Positions 15,229 through 22,062 of a stretch of DNA of 29,289 bases are shown here, piece by piece. Under the pieces are notes generated by a model. It was given only the letters and a program-made list of their open reading frames with translations, was not told the origin of the DNA and searched no databases. The number at the start of each line of letters is the position of its first letter. The stretch's first letter is position 1. Location: the NCBI GenBank assembly GCA_964458485.1, contig CAYWJA010000024.1, positions 1 through 29,289 of the forward strand, given 5' to 3'. This stretch comes from CAYWJA01 sp964458485 (GTDB lineage: Bacteria > Patescibacteriota > Gracilibacteria > UM-FILTER-43-11). Both the position numbers and the translations under genes were made by a program.

Positions 15229-15642
15229 TTAGGTTAATTTAATTTTAGTAATAACACTTACAATTCCAAATGCTGTAATGGCTAAAACAAGGCCAATAAG
15301 AGCATATGTAATTGTCTTTTGAGCATTCTTGTGCTTTTCTTCATCTCCATAAGCTGTCATGTATTGATAACCCCCAATAATGAGCGCAATAACAGCTAAT
15401 GCAATTGCTAAACGTATTGCATACTTTATTGTAAAAGGAATCAACTTACTAAAAATAAAGCTTGTTTTAATGTCCATGCCTTCCCCGCCTTTATCGCCTA
15501 ATAATTTACCGCCAGGCAATATTTTACTGCCTACAGGATTACTTAATACAACCTCTTTGCTCGTAGTTACAGCGCTAACCTTACTTATAAATAAGATGAA
15601 TGATGTTATGAAACCTGCTATTAAATATTTGATTTTTTTCAT
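15229..15642 (-). CDS. T4SS-pilin-like membrane protein, copy 3
   Basis: 137 residues from the ATG at 15642 (MKKIKYLIAGFITSF). A longer frame to 15780 exists, but it would overlap the upstream gene by 119 nt and hide the signal peptide, so it is rejected. A signal peptide (1-24, VSAV) and a short Gly-rich exposed stretch (40-60) precede helices at about 70-92 and 110-132. The loop GGYQYMTAYGDEEKHKNAQK (90-109) followed by TITYALIGL is the clearest family match of the five. There is a 19-nt gap to the upstream gene, consistent with one operon. Role as structural pilin or membrane subunit is inferred from the family only. Confidence 0.82.
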   Translation of the reverse strand: MKKIKYLIAGFITSFILFISKVSAVTTSKEVVLSNPVGSKILPGGKLLGDKGGEGMDIKTSFIFSKLIPFTIKYAIRLAIALAVIALIIGGYQYMTAYGDEEKHKNAQKTITYALIGLVLAITAFGIVSVITKIKLT

Positions 15643-15661
15643 TTGGACTAGAGCACTTAAG

Positions 15662-16297
15662 TTAAAATGTGAAAAAAGTAGGATTAATTGTATAAAGTAT
15701 AAGAGATGCCGTGAACCATAAAATAATACCTGCAATTGCTTTAGTAATTCGACTCCTTCCTTCACCAAACTTTTGTTCATCTCCAGCAGCTGTTGTCATC
15801 TGTATACCGCCTATTACAACAAATAAAACGGCTACACCAACAATTAACCCGGACATGTATGTATAAACCAAATTAAGATAATTATACAAAAGGGTAAAAG
15901 GGCCTTGGTATGGCTTGCTTTTATCTTCTGTTAAAATTGCCTGAATTGGCCCACGCTCACCCTTGCTTGGATGAATCGCCCCCCCCTTCCATAGTACCGT
16001 TTGGCAAACCACATTCCCTTTCTTGTCTTTTTTACAATCACCAATTTTATAAAGATCCCATCCCTTTTTGCCCCCAATTGGTTCTTCTAAAAAAAGACAG
16101 TTTCTTGGTGTATCGTTTACCTCAACACCCTTTTTATCCTGGCACCCTAATTTTTGAGTTTTACATTCAGAAACCTTAGAAGCCAGCTTACAGGGTTTAT
16201 TTTTAGACGATGTATCCTTTGCAAAAACCGGACTAAGGTTAACTAAGAATAGACCGATAAGAAGTGTGATACTGATTGTTGTTTTTTTGATGTTCAT
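15662..16297 (-). CDS. T4SS-pilin-like membrane protein with six-cysteine ectodomain, copy 4
   Basis: 211 residues. Signal peptide 1-27 (LSPVFAK). The exported region of about 105 residues contains exactly six cysteines: Cys36, 45, 52, 67, 88 and 98. They could form three disulfides outside the cell. Helices at about 140-164 and 187-206 flank the loop GGIQMTTAAGDEQKFGEGRS (163-182), a good family match. The last residues NPTFFTF sit at the membrane exit. A cysteine-rich exported domain on a pilin-type anchor is unusual within this array and suggests a structural or adhesive module. I do not recognise the cysteine pattern. Confidence 0.78.
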   Translation of the reverse strand: MNIKKTTISITLLIGLFLVNLSPVFAKDTSSKNKPCKLASKVSECKTQKLGCQDKKGVEVNDTPRNCLFLEEPIGGKKGWDLYKIGDCKKDKKGNVVCQTVLWKGGAIHPSKGERGPIQAILTEDKSKPYQGPFTLLYNYLNLVYTYMSGLIVGVAVLFVVIGGIQMTTAAGDEQKFGEGRSRITKAIAGIILWFTASLILYTINPTFFTF

Positions 16298-16303
16298 TGT
16301 TTT

Positions 16304-16378
16304 TCAATCTCATGTACAAGTCTCATGTCTCAAAGTTTACTAATTTACCACTTGAGACTCGCACTTGCACTTGAGACC
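16304..16378. repeat. cttgaga-family hairpin between pilin-like genes
   Basis: The left arm (caatctcatgtacaag, tctcatg, tctcaaa) and the right arm (cttgaga, ctcgcac, ttgcac, ttgagac) are imperfect reverse complements around an AT-rich loop. It fills the 82-nt gap and touches the next stop codon. Confidence 0.75.
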
Positions 16379-16379
16379 A

Positions 16380-16799
16380 TTAACCAGTAAATATACTTTT
16401 AATAAGTAATTGTATAGTTGTTACCAAAATATACGCGCCCAGCACAAAAAAGAGCCCTATAGCCGCCCTTTTGAGCATGTTAATTCCCTTCTCTCGCCAG
16501 TCCTGATGTACACCGGCAAACATTATCATCAACCCCCCAATTACCATAACAAGTACTGCAGCTCCGCCAATAGTAGCAGCCATAATAGTTATTGCACGTC
16601 CAAATATAAAATTAATCCCTTGCTTTGACCAATCCTTTTTCTTTATATCTTTATGGGTAACTACACCCAGATCAAACATAAACTGTGAACTCTTTATATC
16701 ACCCGTAGGAGACGCCTGCGTAGCATAAGATTGTTTAACTCCAAATAAGCCAAGTAGAAAAACTGAAATAAGAAGTGTGCAAATTATTTTTTGAAACAT
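16380..16799 (-). CDS. T4SS-pilin-like membrane protein, copy 5 (first in the operon)
   Basis: 139 residues. Signal peptide 1-27 (VKQSYAT), exposed segment to about 60, then hydrophobic helices at about 70-95 and 112-135. The loop after GGLMIMFAGVHQDWREKG (88-105) carries a basic stretch, NMLKRAAIG, in place of the acidic loop of its sisters. It is the most diverged member and may be less pilin-like. A promoter directly upstream (16823-16851) makes it the first gene of the array. Transcription would run through the other four and probably the HD gene. Confidence 0.7.
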   Translation of the reverse strand: MFQKIICTLLISVFLLGLFGVKQSYATQASPTGDIKSSQFMFDLGVVTHKDIKKKDWSKQGINFIFGRAITIMAATIGGAAVLVMVIGGLMIMFAGVHQDWREKGINMLKRAAIGLFFVLGAYILVTTIQLLIKSIFTG

Positions 16800-16822
16800 A
16801 TTTATTTTTATATTATCTATTT

Positions 16823-16851
16823 ATTATACCAAAAAATAGTCTCAAGTGCAA
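16823..16851 (-). promoter_or_regulatory. Promoter of the pilin-like array, -35 inside a repeat
   Basis: On the minus strand TTGCAC (16851-16846) and TATAAT (16828-16823) have a 17-nt spacer and TGG before the -10. The -35 hexamer lies within the cttgcac unit of the adjacent repeat. Leader about 17 nt. Confidence 0.6.
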
Positions 16852-16864
16852 GTGCGAGTCTCAA
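16838..16864. repeat. cttgaga-family repeat between rmuC and pilin array
   Basis: agtctcaagtgcaag followed by tgcgagtctcaa; on the minus strand it reads as ttgagac, tcgcac, ttgcac, ttgagact. It lies between the rmuC stop and the array promoter and overlaps that promoter's -35. Confidence 0.7.
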
Positions 16865-16871
16865 AAAAAAC

Positions 16872-18026
16872 CTAAGAAGTCAACTGTTCGTCTCTGTCCG
16901 TAGCCTTAATCTGCACCTTAATATTCCCGGTATTCCTATCAAATTCTTTAGGTCGCTCCAAGTCTGGTAATTCCGGTTTAATAGTAACTTCACTATCTGT
17001 AATTCTAATTACATCTTTATCAACTTTTCCAAATTCCTTCCCGGCATTATTGTAACTGCTTACAGTTGTATTTAAGTGGGTGCCGAGTTTTTTCATATAA
17101 TCCTGGTAGGCGTTCAGATGGCGGCCAAGATCGCCTACTCTCTTTTGAATTTCACGGGCGGATTGTTCTATCTGAAGTGCTTTTAAACCCTGCATTACTG
17201 TTTGCAAATAGGCATAAAAAGTCATTGGGGAAACCATAATCACTCTCTTTTTAAATGCATATTCAATTAAATCATGTGTATTTACATTTAGTGCACCTAC
17301 TTTTTGACTTAATAAATTATAAAACACACCATCTGCAGGTATAAACATAAAGGCAAAATCAGTAGTCCCCTCCTCTGGGCGAACATATTTAGAAGTTTCA
17401 TCAATACGTTTTTTTAGATCGGATTTAAATTCTTTTTCCATACGATCACGTTCAGACTCATTATCTTCCTCCATCATTTTATTATAATTTTCAAGCGAGA
17501 ACTTGGCATCAACGGGGATTATTTTTTCCCTCATAAATATAGCCGCATCCACAATTTCTCCGTTCTTAAACCCATATTGCATTTTAAATAAATCCGGAGG
17601 TAATTGGCCAGAAAGCATGTTTTCAAGAAAAAACTCCCCCAAAATCCCTCTTTGTTTTGGATTTTTAAGAATATTTTCCAAACTCTTCATTTGCTCTGCA
17701 AATCCTACTACCTGCTTATTAGTTTCATCTAGTTTTGTTAACTTTTCCGTAACCCCTTTCGTACTTTCAGTCATATCTTTAATAATCTTCGCAGTTGCGG
17801 AAAATTGTTTTTGAAGTGACTCGGATAATGTTTCACGAGACTTATTCATCTGCTGATTAATAGATCTATCCTGCTCCTTAATCCCCTTCTGTATTTCAAA
17901 TAAATGCTCCTGAAGCATTTTAAGCGATTGATCGTCTTTTGGTTGTTTTAATTGCTCGGTAAGCTTCCAGACCAGATAACCGAGAACTGCGATTCCGATA
18001 ATTATTGCGATGTTTAGGATGTTCAT
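16872..18026 (-). CDS. rmuC: RmuC-family DNA recombination protein
   Basis: RmuC limits inversions at short inverted repeats in E. coli and has a PD-(D/E)XK-like fold. This 384-residue protein has an N-terminal membrane anchor (4-21), a long coiled coil (about 25-115) and the RmuC domain. That domain includes QRGILGEFFLENML, VDAKFSLENYNKMME, FAFMFIPADGVFYNLL and VIMVSPMTFYAYLQTV. A C-terminal coil and charged tail follow. In a genome so rich in inverted repeats, a protein that restrains repeat-driven rearrangement is a suggestive neighbour, but that link is inference. A weak promoter (TTGCAT, 15 nt, TATAAA) lies about 35 nt upstream of the ATG. Confidence 0.93.
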   Translation of the reverse strand: MNILNIAIIIGIAVLGYLVWKLTEQLKQPKDDQSLKMLQEHLFEIQKGIKEQDRSINQQMNKSRETLSESLQKQFSATAKIIKDMTESTKGVTEKLTKLDETNKQVVGFAEQMKSLENILKNPKQRGILGEFFLENMLSGQLPPDLFKMQYGFKNGEIVDAAIFMREKIIPVDAKFSLENYNKMMEEDNESERDRMEKEFKSDLKKRIDETSKYVRPEEGTTDFAFMFIPADGVFYNLLSQKVGALNVNTHDLIEYAFKKRVIMVSPMTFYAYLQTVMQGLKALQIEQSAREIQKRVGDLGRHLNAYQDYMKKLGTHLNTTVSSYNNAGKEFGKVDKDVIRITDSEVTIKPELPDLERPKEFDRNTGNIKVQIKATDRDEQLTS

Positions 18027-18081
18027 GATTTATTTTTTAGGGGGTAAGTTGATTTTATACTTTTTTAGAGGGAGATGCAAT

Positions 18082-18113
18082 CCCCCGTTTTGTCATTTCC
18101 ACGAAGGCGGGGG
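18082..18113. repeat. GC-rich palindrome upstream of rmuC
   Basis: cccccg (18082-18087) pairs with cggggg (18108-18113). The enclosed tgtcatttcc word links it to the TGTCAT REP-like units nearby at 18139 and 21978. Confidence 0.55.
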
Positions 18114-18138
18114 AAGGAGGAATACAAGCCCCCCGGTT

Positions 18139-18509
18139 TGTCATCCCGACCCTGTGGAGGGATCCCTTTATCCATACCAATCTTCTGCCAAATCTTTCCA
18201 TGTTGGATTAATTGATCTTATAAGATCTTGCTTTTTATCCCTTCTCCATTTTTTGATTTGTTTTTCTCTGTCAATGGCGCTTAGAACATATTGATGTTCT
18301 TCATAATATACCAATTTTTTACATTCATATTTTTTAGTGAATTGACTACCTTCACCAATTTTATGTTCATAAGCCCTTCCTTCTATATTATTGGTCATAC
18401 CAGTATAAAGAGTTCCGCTTTCGCTTGCCATTATATAAACAAAAAATTCATAATTATACGTCATAATCGTAAGTGCATTAAGGGATTTCTCCACAGGGTC
18501 GAAATGACA
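18139..18509. mobile_element. GIY-YIG gene enclosed by inverted REP-like units (candidate element)
   Basis: The left unit (18139-18167) and the right unit (18480-18509) are inverted copies. Read outward-in, both are TGTCAT, two variable bases, CGACCCTGTGGAG, two variable bases, ATCCCT. The variable bases are CC/GG on the left and TT/AA on the right. Each unit thus keeps its own hairpin (ATCCC...GGGAT versus ATTTC...GAAAT) by compensatory change. The 98-residue nuclease gene fills the space between. This resembles the RAYT-REP layout, with a GIY-YIG nuclease in place of the tyrosine transposase. No target-site duplication was identified. Confidence 0.65.
18168..18464 (-). CDS. Stand-alone GIY-YIG nuclease (YhbQ/COG2827 type)
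   Basis: 98 residues from the ATG at 18464 (MTYNYEFFVYIMAS). A longer frame would translate the right-hand repeat and is not preferred. The GIY-YIG core is present: VYI at 9-11, YTG at 20-22, Arg30 in EGRAYEHK, His34 and metal-binding Glu67 in AIDREKQIKKW. The domain is a one-metal endonuclease fold. Stand-alone members are small and widely scattered, and their role is not settled. The TAA stop adjoins the left REP-like unit directly. The association with inverted repeats suggests it may act on those hairpins or help spread them; that is inference. Catalytic residues look intact. Confidence 0.88.
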   Translation of the reverse strand: MTYNYEFFVYIMASESGTLYTGMTNNIEGRAYEHKIGEGSQFTKKYECKKLVYYEEHQYVLSAIDREKQIKKWRRDKKQDLIRSINPTWKDLAEDWYG

Positions 18510-18753
18510 AAAAAGACATCTGATCAATAAACACAAATAGTATAGTAAACATCCGTTCACCAGTCAAATAAAAAAAATATAATAAATTGAGATTGGAATA
18601 AGTTGAACGTGCGTAGCTCTTTTTTAACTTTGGGTACGCTCCGGGAAAAAAGCGAGCATTGCGTTCTGTAGCTAAATGAGCGACACAAGGAGTGAATGTA
18701 GCGAAAGAGGCTGAAGTTATATCTTACGATAGAAAAATTTAACTTTAGCAAGC

Positions 18754-18771
18754 AAAAGCCCTTTTGAGGGC
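18754..18771 (-). terminator. Weak terminator-like hairpin downstream of uvrD
   Basis: On the minus strand GCCCT, loop CAAA, AGGGC is followed by TTTT. It lies about 105 nt past the uvrD stop codon. The stem is short, so activity is uncertain. Confidence 0.4.
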
Positions 18772-18840
18772 CCCGAAGTTAAAAAAAGTGAAGCCAAGTG
18801 AAACTTATGGAAAGTGAAGACAGATATTTTGGAAAGGCCG

Positions 18841-18858
18841 TCCCGATGTACATCGGGA
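18841..18858. repeat. Perfect 18-bp palindrome after uvrD
   Basis: tcccgatgt (18841-18849) and acatcggga (18850-18858) are perfect reverse complements. Same TCCCGAT family as 5469-5485. Confidence 0.75.
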
Positions 18859-18874
18859 TTAAAGGTTTTAGGAA

Positions 18875-21800
18875 TCACATGGCCGCATCACAAATCTTCC
18901 TATAATTACAATACTGACATTTAAATTTAGATGGCTTCGGGTCAAAATCAGATTTATTTATCTCATCAGCCACCTCGACTATATCCGATTTAGCTTTTTC
19001 GAGCATTTTTTCATCCGGTTGTGTTGTAATTTTCTCATCAGCATCCAAGAAATATAGAGTGAGCTTTGAAGATTTTTGATTAAAGCACTCTTTTGTAGCA
19101 ATCGCGTAAATCTGCAGCTGCATATCTTTATCTACATCTCTCTGTGACTTAGCTTTACCGGTTTTATAGTCAATAATTTCAAGAGTTCCGTCAGCTAATC
19201 GATCCGCACGGTCGATGCGACCGGAAATTGTATAATCACCGACTTTAAGCTTAAATCCTTTTTCCAAATATTCAATATTCTCTGTTTTTTCTTCAAAATG
19301 TTTATGAAACAAGGTTAAAATTTCCTTACCGCGCTTTTTACGCTCTTCCATATGTGCTTTACTTTCATAGCCATATGGTATCCATTTATCCTCGTAAATA
19401 CTGATCAGTTTATTGAGTGATAAATCATCATCAAACTCAGTAAAAAGTGATGCTTGTTTGCTTTGATTAACATTCCTATAAAACTCCAAAAGCGTATTGT
19501 GCATTGTAGAGCCGAAACTAAGTGCCCCGGATGGTGGCTGTGGAATCTTATATATGTATCCGTATTGATATTGTCGTGGACAGTTTTGGAAAGTGGTGAG
19601 TTGGGAGTAGCTGAAGTTGGTGATCGAGCTGGCAGGCGACTGACGCCTGACGTCTGACGTCTGACATCCAATTTTAGGCTTCAAAAATCTCTCTACCCCC
19701 CCAACCGTCCTCTCAACCTGTACCACTTCAACCTCATCAACAACCTCATCAATAAACTTTGAACGCTTACTAGGTCGCGGGTTTTTTGCATTTGTACTTG
19801 AATAAAAATCACTATGCAATAAATGTAACTTCTCCTTTGCGCGTGTGCACGCAACATAAAATAAACGGCGTTCTTCCTGAGTATGCACATCTGATGAACT
19901 CAAAATTTCATGTACCAATTCATCCGGCATTTCAATTGGATCGCGACGGTTATCGGATGGAAATTTACGATTAGAAAGATTAACTACAAAAACTGTATTA
20001 AACTCAAGTCCTTTTGCACTGTGAATTGTAGAAATTTGCACACCATCCATTCCACTCACATCAAATTTAGCGGATGGGTTATCTCCAGCCTCCTGCGCAA
20101 GATCTAAATAAGACACAAAATCAACTACGCTTTTTTCATCATTTTCTCTTTCAAATTCACGAATTTTATTAAAAAAAGTGGCAATATTTGTAACCTTTTC
20201 CTCCGCTTCAATATCACCTTTCTGTAATAAAATTTCATATAGCTTAATTGTTTCTGTAAAACGATATAAAACCTCCCCTACTGTATGGTTTTTGGAGTAT
20301 TCCAGAAGATCTGAAATAGTCTCAGTTAAAAATTTACATTCATCATTCTTTTTAATTTGAATCCACACAGGCGAATAATACTTCTTCGCACCTTGGATAA
20401 TTTTTACAATAGTTTCCATTTTAATTTTCCAAACCGGCATTCGGAGAATTCTATAAAAACTTATATCATCGGATGGATTCGCCAAACTACGTAAAGCCGC
20501 AATTAATGCTTTAATTTCATCTTTATCATAAAGCCCTCGTTCAGATAGAAATTGATAAGGAATATTATGTGTGCGCAAAGCTTCAATAAAAGGTTTTGCA
20601 TAATTATTAGCACGACAAAGAATAGCAATTTCAGACAAAGGCACATCTGCTTTCTGAATTTCATCTACAACATATTCAACCTCCTGTTCTATTGTGGATG
20701 AGTGTATCAGATGAATTGAATCTTTTTCGCCAGCTGATAATGCGGTCAGTTTCTTATTAACCTTAGATGCAACTTCCAGCCTATCCGGATTATTCTTTTG
20801 AATCGATTTATACGCGAAATCCAGAATTTTTTGATTTGAACGATAATTTTTAGTAAGAACAACCTTCTTTAAATCAGAATAATTTTCTTCGAACTGCAAA
20901 ATATTCGAGATTGCAGCGCCCCGGAATTTATAAATAGACTGATCATCATCCCCAACCACCATCAAATTACGATGCTTTGCAGATAGTAAATCTACGATTC
21001 TATTCTGCGCAATGTTCGTATCCTGATATTCATCTACCAATATATACTTATAATAATCCTGAAGGTGTTTTAATATATTCGGACGCTTTTCAAAGAGCTC
21101 TATAGTTTTGAACTGAAGATCAGAAAAATCCAAATAATTATTTTCAATCAGGAGCTCCTGATATTTTTGATATGCATTCGCAAGTTCGAGAATGCGTTTT
21201 TTAGTTAATTTTTGATCATCATCTATTTTTTCATCCCGACTAACATGGAGGGATCCCTTTGTTTTACTGGTTGACCTAAGGGATTTCTCCACAGTGTCGA
21301 AATGAAAAGTCCTAGGGCTCAACTTATTCGCAAAATCCAAATACTGTTCTGGCGACATTAATTCTTCTTTTAACCTCCCAAAATGACTAATTAAAGCGGA
21401 GATAAACTTATTCGGATTACCAAGTGGACGATAATAATCTAAATCAAAATCAAATAAATGTTCCCGTATAAACTGAAAATGAGATACCCCGTCCAGAATT
21501 GTAAAATTCGGACTTATCCCAATATCGATCCCAAAATCACGCAATGTCTGATCACAAAATGCATGGAATGTTTTAATGGGGACTGCTTCATATCCTATCG
21601 GCATTAGGCTGTCCAGCCTTTCTTCCATTTCTGCAGCTGCTTTCTCCGTAAAAGTAAGCCCGAGCACTTGATGATTTTCGCACCATTTTTGACTTAAAAT
21701 GTATGCAATTCGCTCTGTAATAACTCGTGTCTTACCAGTACCTGCGCCAGCTATTACCAAAATCGGACCGGTTTTATGAATTACAGCCTCCCGCTGCTCC

Positions 21801-21901
21801 GGATTAAGGTAGCTTAAACTATCAGATTCACCAGATAACCGGATTGTCATATCCGGCTTTTTTACCTGCACACCCTCTTTATGAGTTATGTCTGATTGCA
21901 T
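18875..21901 (-). CDS. UvrD/PcrA-family helicase fused to a RecB/Cas4-like nuclease domain
   Basis: 1008 residues, against about 720 for plain UvrD. Superfamily 1 motifs: AGAGTGKT at 51-58 (Walker A), LVDEYQDTN at 288-296 (Walker B), DDDQSIYKFRGA at 318-329, TIHSAKGLEF at 625-634 and YVACTRAKE at 682-690. After a linker the C-terminal domain begins NFSYSQLTTFQNCP (Cys774). It carries GRIDRAD (894-900), EIIDYKTGKA with Asp911 and Lys913, and a terminal cluster Cys995, Cys998, Cys1004. The four cysteines match the iron-sulfur arrangement of AddB/Cas4-type PD-(D/E)XK nucleases. It is likely a processive DNA-end resection or repair enzyme. Two repeat-derived insertions lie in surface segments, at residues 199-224 and 746-755. 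The stop codon is TGA. Confidence 0.92.
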   Translation of the reverse strand: MQSDITHKEGVQVKKPDMTIRLSGESDSLSYLNPEQREAVIHKTGPILVIAGAGTGKTRVITERIAYILSQKWCENHQVLGLTFTEKAAAEMEERLDSLMPIGYEAVPIKTFHAFCDQTLRDFGIDIGISPNFTILDGVSHFQFIREHLFDFDLDYYRPLGNPNKFISALISHFGRLKEELMSPEQYLDFANKLSPRTFHFDTVEKSLRSTSKTKGSLHVSRDEKIDDDQKLTKKRILELANAYQKYQELLIENNYLDFSDLQFKTIELFEKRPNILKHLQDYYKYILVDEYQDTNIAQNRIVDLLSAKHRNLMVVGDDDQSIYKFRGAAISNILQFEENYSDLKKVVLTKNYRSNQKILDFAYKSIQKNNPDRLEVASKVNKKLTALSAGEKDSIHLIHSSTIEQEVEYVVDEIQKADVPLSEIAILCRANNYAKPFIEALRTHNIPYQFLSERGLYDKDEIKALIAALRSLANPSDDISFYRILRMPVWKIKMETIVKIIQGAKKYYSPVWIQIKKNDECKFLTETISDLLEYSKNHTVGEVLYRFTETIKLYEILLQKGDIEAEEKVTNIATFFNKIREFERENDEKSVVDFVSYLDLAQEAGDNPSAKFDVSGMDGVQISTIHSAKGLEFNTVFVVNLSNRKFPSDNRRDPIEMPDELVHEILSSSDVHTQEERRLFYVACTRAKEKLHLLHSDFYSSTNAKNPRPSKRSKFIDEVVDEVEVVQVERTVGGVERFLKPKIGCQTSDVRRQSPASSITNFSYSQLTTFQNCPRQYQYGYIYKIPQPPSGALSFGSTMHNTLLEFYRNVNQSKQASLFTEFDDDLSLNKLISIYEDKWIPYGYESKAHMEERKKRGKEILTLFHKHFEEKTENIEYLEKGFKLKVGDYTISGRIDRADRLADGTLEIIDYKTGKAKSQRDVDKDMQLQIYAIATKECFNQKSSKLTLYFLDADEKITTQPDEKMLEKAKSDIVEVADEINKSDFDPKPSKFKCQYCNYRKICDAAM
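19638..19665 (-). repeat. Four 7-nt tandem units inside the uvrD coding sequence
   Basis: Plus-strand units gactgac, gcctgac, gtctgac, gtctgac. They encode residues around 746-755 (CQTSDVRRQS) in the linker between helicase and nuclease domains. A heptamer array in a coding region without frame loss shows the same 7-nt periodicity as the intergenic arms. Confidence 0.75.
21231..21306. repeat. REPIN-like inverted pair inside the uvrD coding sequence
   Basis: The left unit (tcatcccgac...ggagggatccctt, 21231-21259) and the right unit (aagggatttctcc...tcgaaatga, 21278-21305) are inverted copies of the unit that encloses the GIY-YIG gene, separated by 18 nt. The left has the CC/GG hairpin variant and the right the TT/AA variant, as at 18139-18509. 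The frame stays open and adds residues of about 199-224 to the helicase. Confidence 0.82.
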
Positions 21902-21910
21902 AGTGGAACC

Positions 21911-21940
21911 ATTTTACAGTATTTTTTTAAAGTAGTCGAA
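21911..21940 (-). promoter_or_regulatory. Possible uvrD promoter
   Basis: On the minus strand TTCGAC (21940-21935), 18 nt, TAAAAT (21916-21911) preceded by TG. The predicted start is about 3 nt before the ATG, so the mRNA would be leaderless. Confidence 0.4.
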
Positions 21941-21943
21941 AAC

Positions 21944-21967
21944 AAAAAACCCGACCATACTGATCGG
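21944..21967 (-). terminator. Intrinsic terminator of rpsA
   Basis: On the minus strand CCGATC, loop AGTAT, GGTCGG (21967-21951, one G-T pair) is followed by G and a run of six T (21949-21944). It lies about 95 nt past the rpsA stop codon and just before the uvrD promoter. Confidence 0.7.
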
Positions 21968-21977
21968 ACTTACTATT

Positions 21978-22054
21978 TGTCATCCCGCACTTGATGCGGG
22001 ATCCAGTGCATTAGCAAGTCTCCTGGATCCCCGTGTCAAGCACGAGGATGACAA
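21978..22054. repeat. REPIN-like inverted pair between rpsA and uvrD
   Basis: The left unit (tgtcatcccgcacttgatgc, then gggatccag) and the right unit (ctggatccccgtgtcaagca, then cgaggatgac) are inverted copies. The hairpin stems differ by paired changes: CGCA...TGCG on the left, CGTG...CACG on the right. Total length is about 77 nt, like the pair inside uvrD. It shares the TGTCATCC edge with the GIY-YIG-associated units. Confidence 0.8.
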
Positions 22055-22062
22055 TTGATAAC

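Larger units (their letters stand above)
18510..18874. other. Non-coding 365-nt region with short repeated words
   Basis: No convincing gene. A minus-strand frame of 64 codons (18557-18751) has no start context and low-complexity Ser/Phe composition. The middle (18600-18720) is richer in GC and holds recurrent words (gcgagc, gctaaatgagcg, gtagcgaaag). Agtgaag words repeat at 18787-18820. It contains a small hairpin at 18758 and a perfect palindrome at 18841. I compared it mentally with tRNA, tmRNA, RNase P and SRP RNA hallmarks and saw none. Confidence 0.5.

Noticed and set aside
15643..15780. Longer N-terminus for pilin-like copy 3
   Set aside because: It overlaps the upstream gene by 119 nt and places 46 residues before a normal signal peptide.
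18139..18509. Insertion sequence or classical transposon
   Set aside because: No transposase, and the flanking units are hairpins rather than simple terminal repeats with evident target-site duplication; kept only as a candidate REP-like element.
18557..18751. 64-codon minus-strand gene
   Set aside because: Low-complexity Ser/Phe composition, no plausible start context, and located in a repeat-rich non-coding stretch.
18600..18780. tRNA, tmRNA or RNase P RNA
   Set aside because: No T-loop consensus, no acceptor stem, no tag peptide and no conserved RNase P core words were found.
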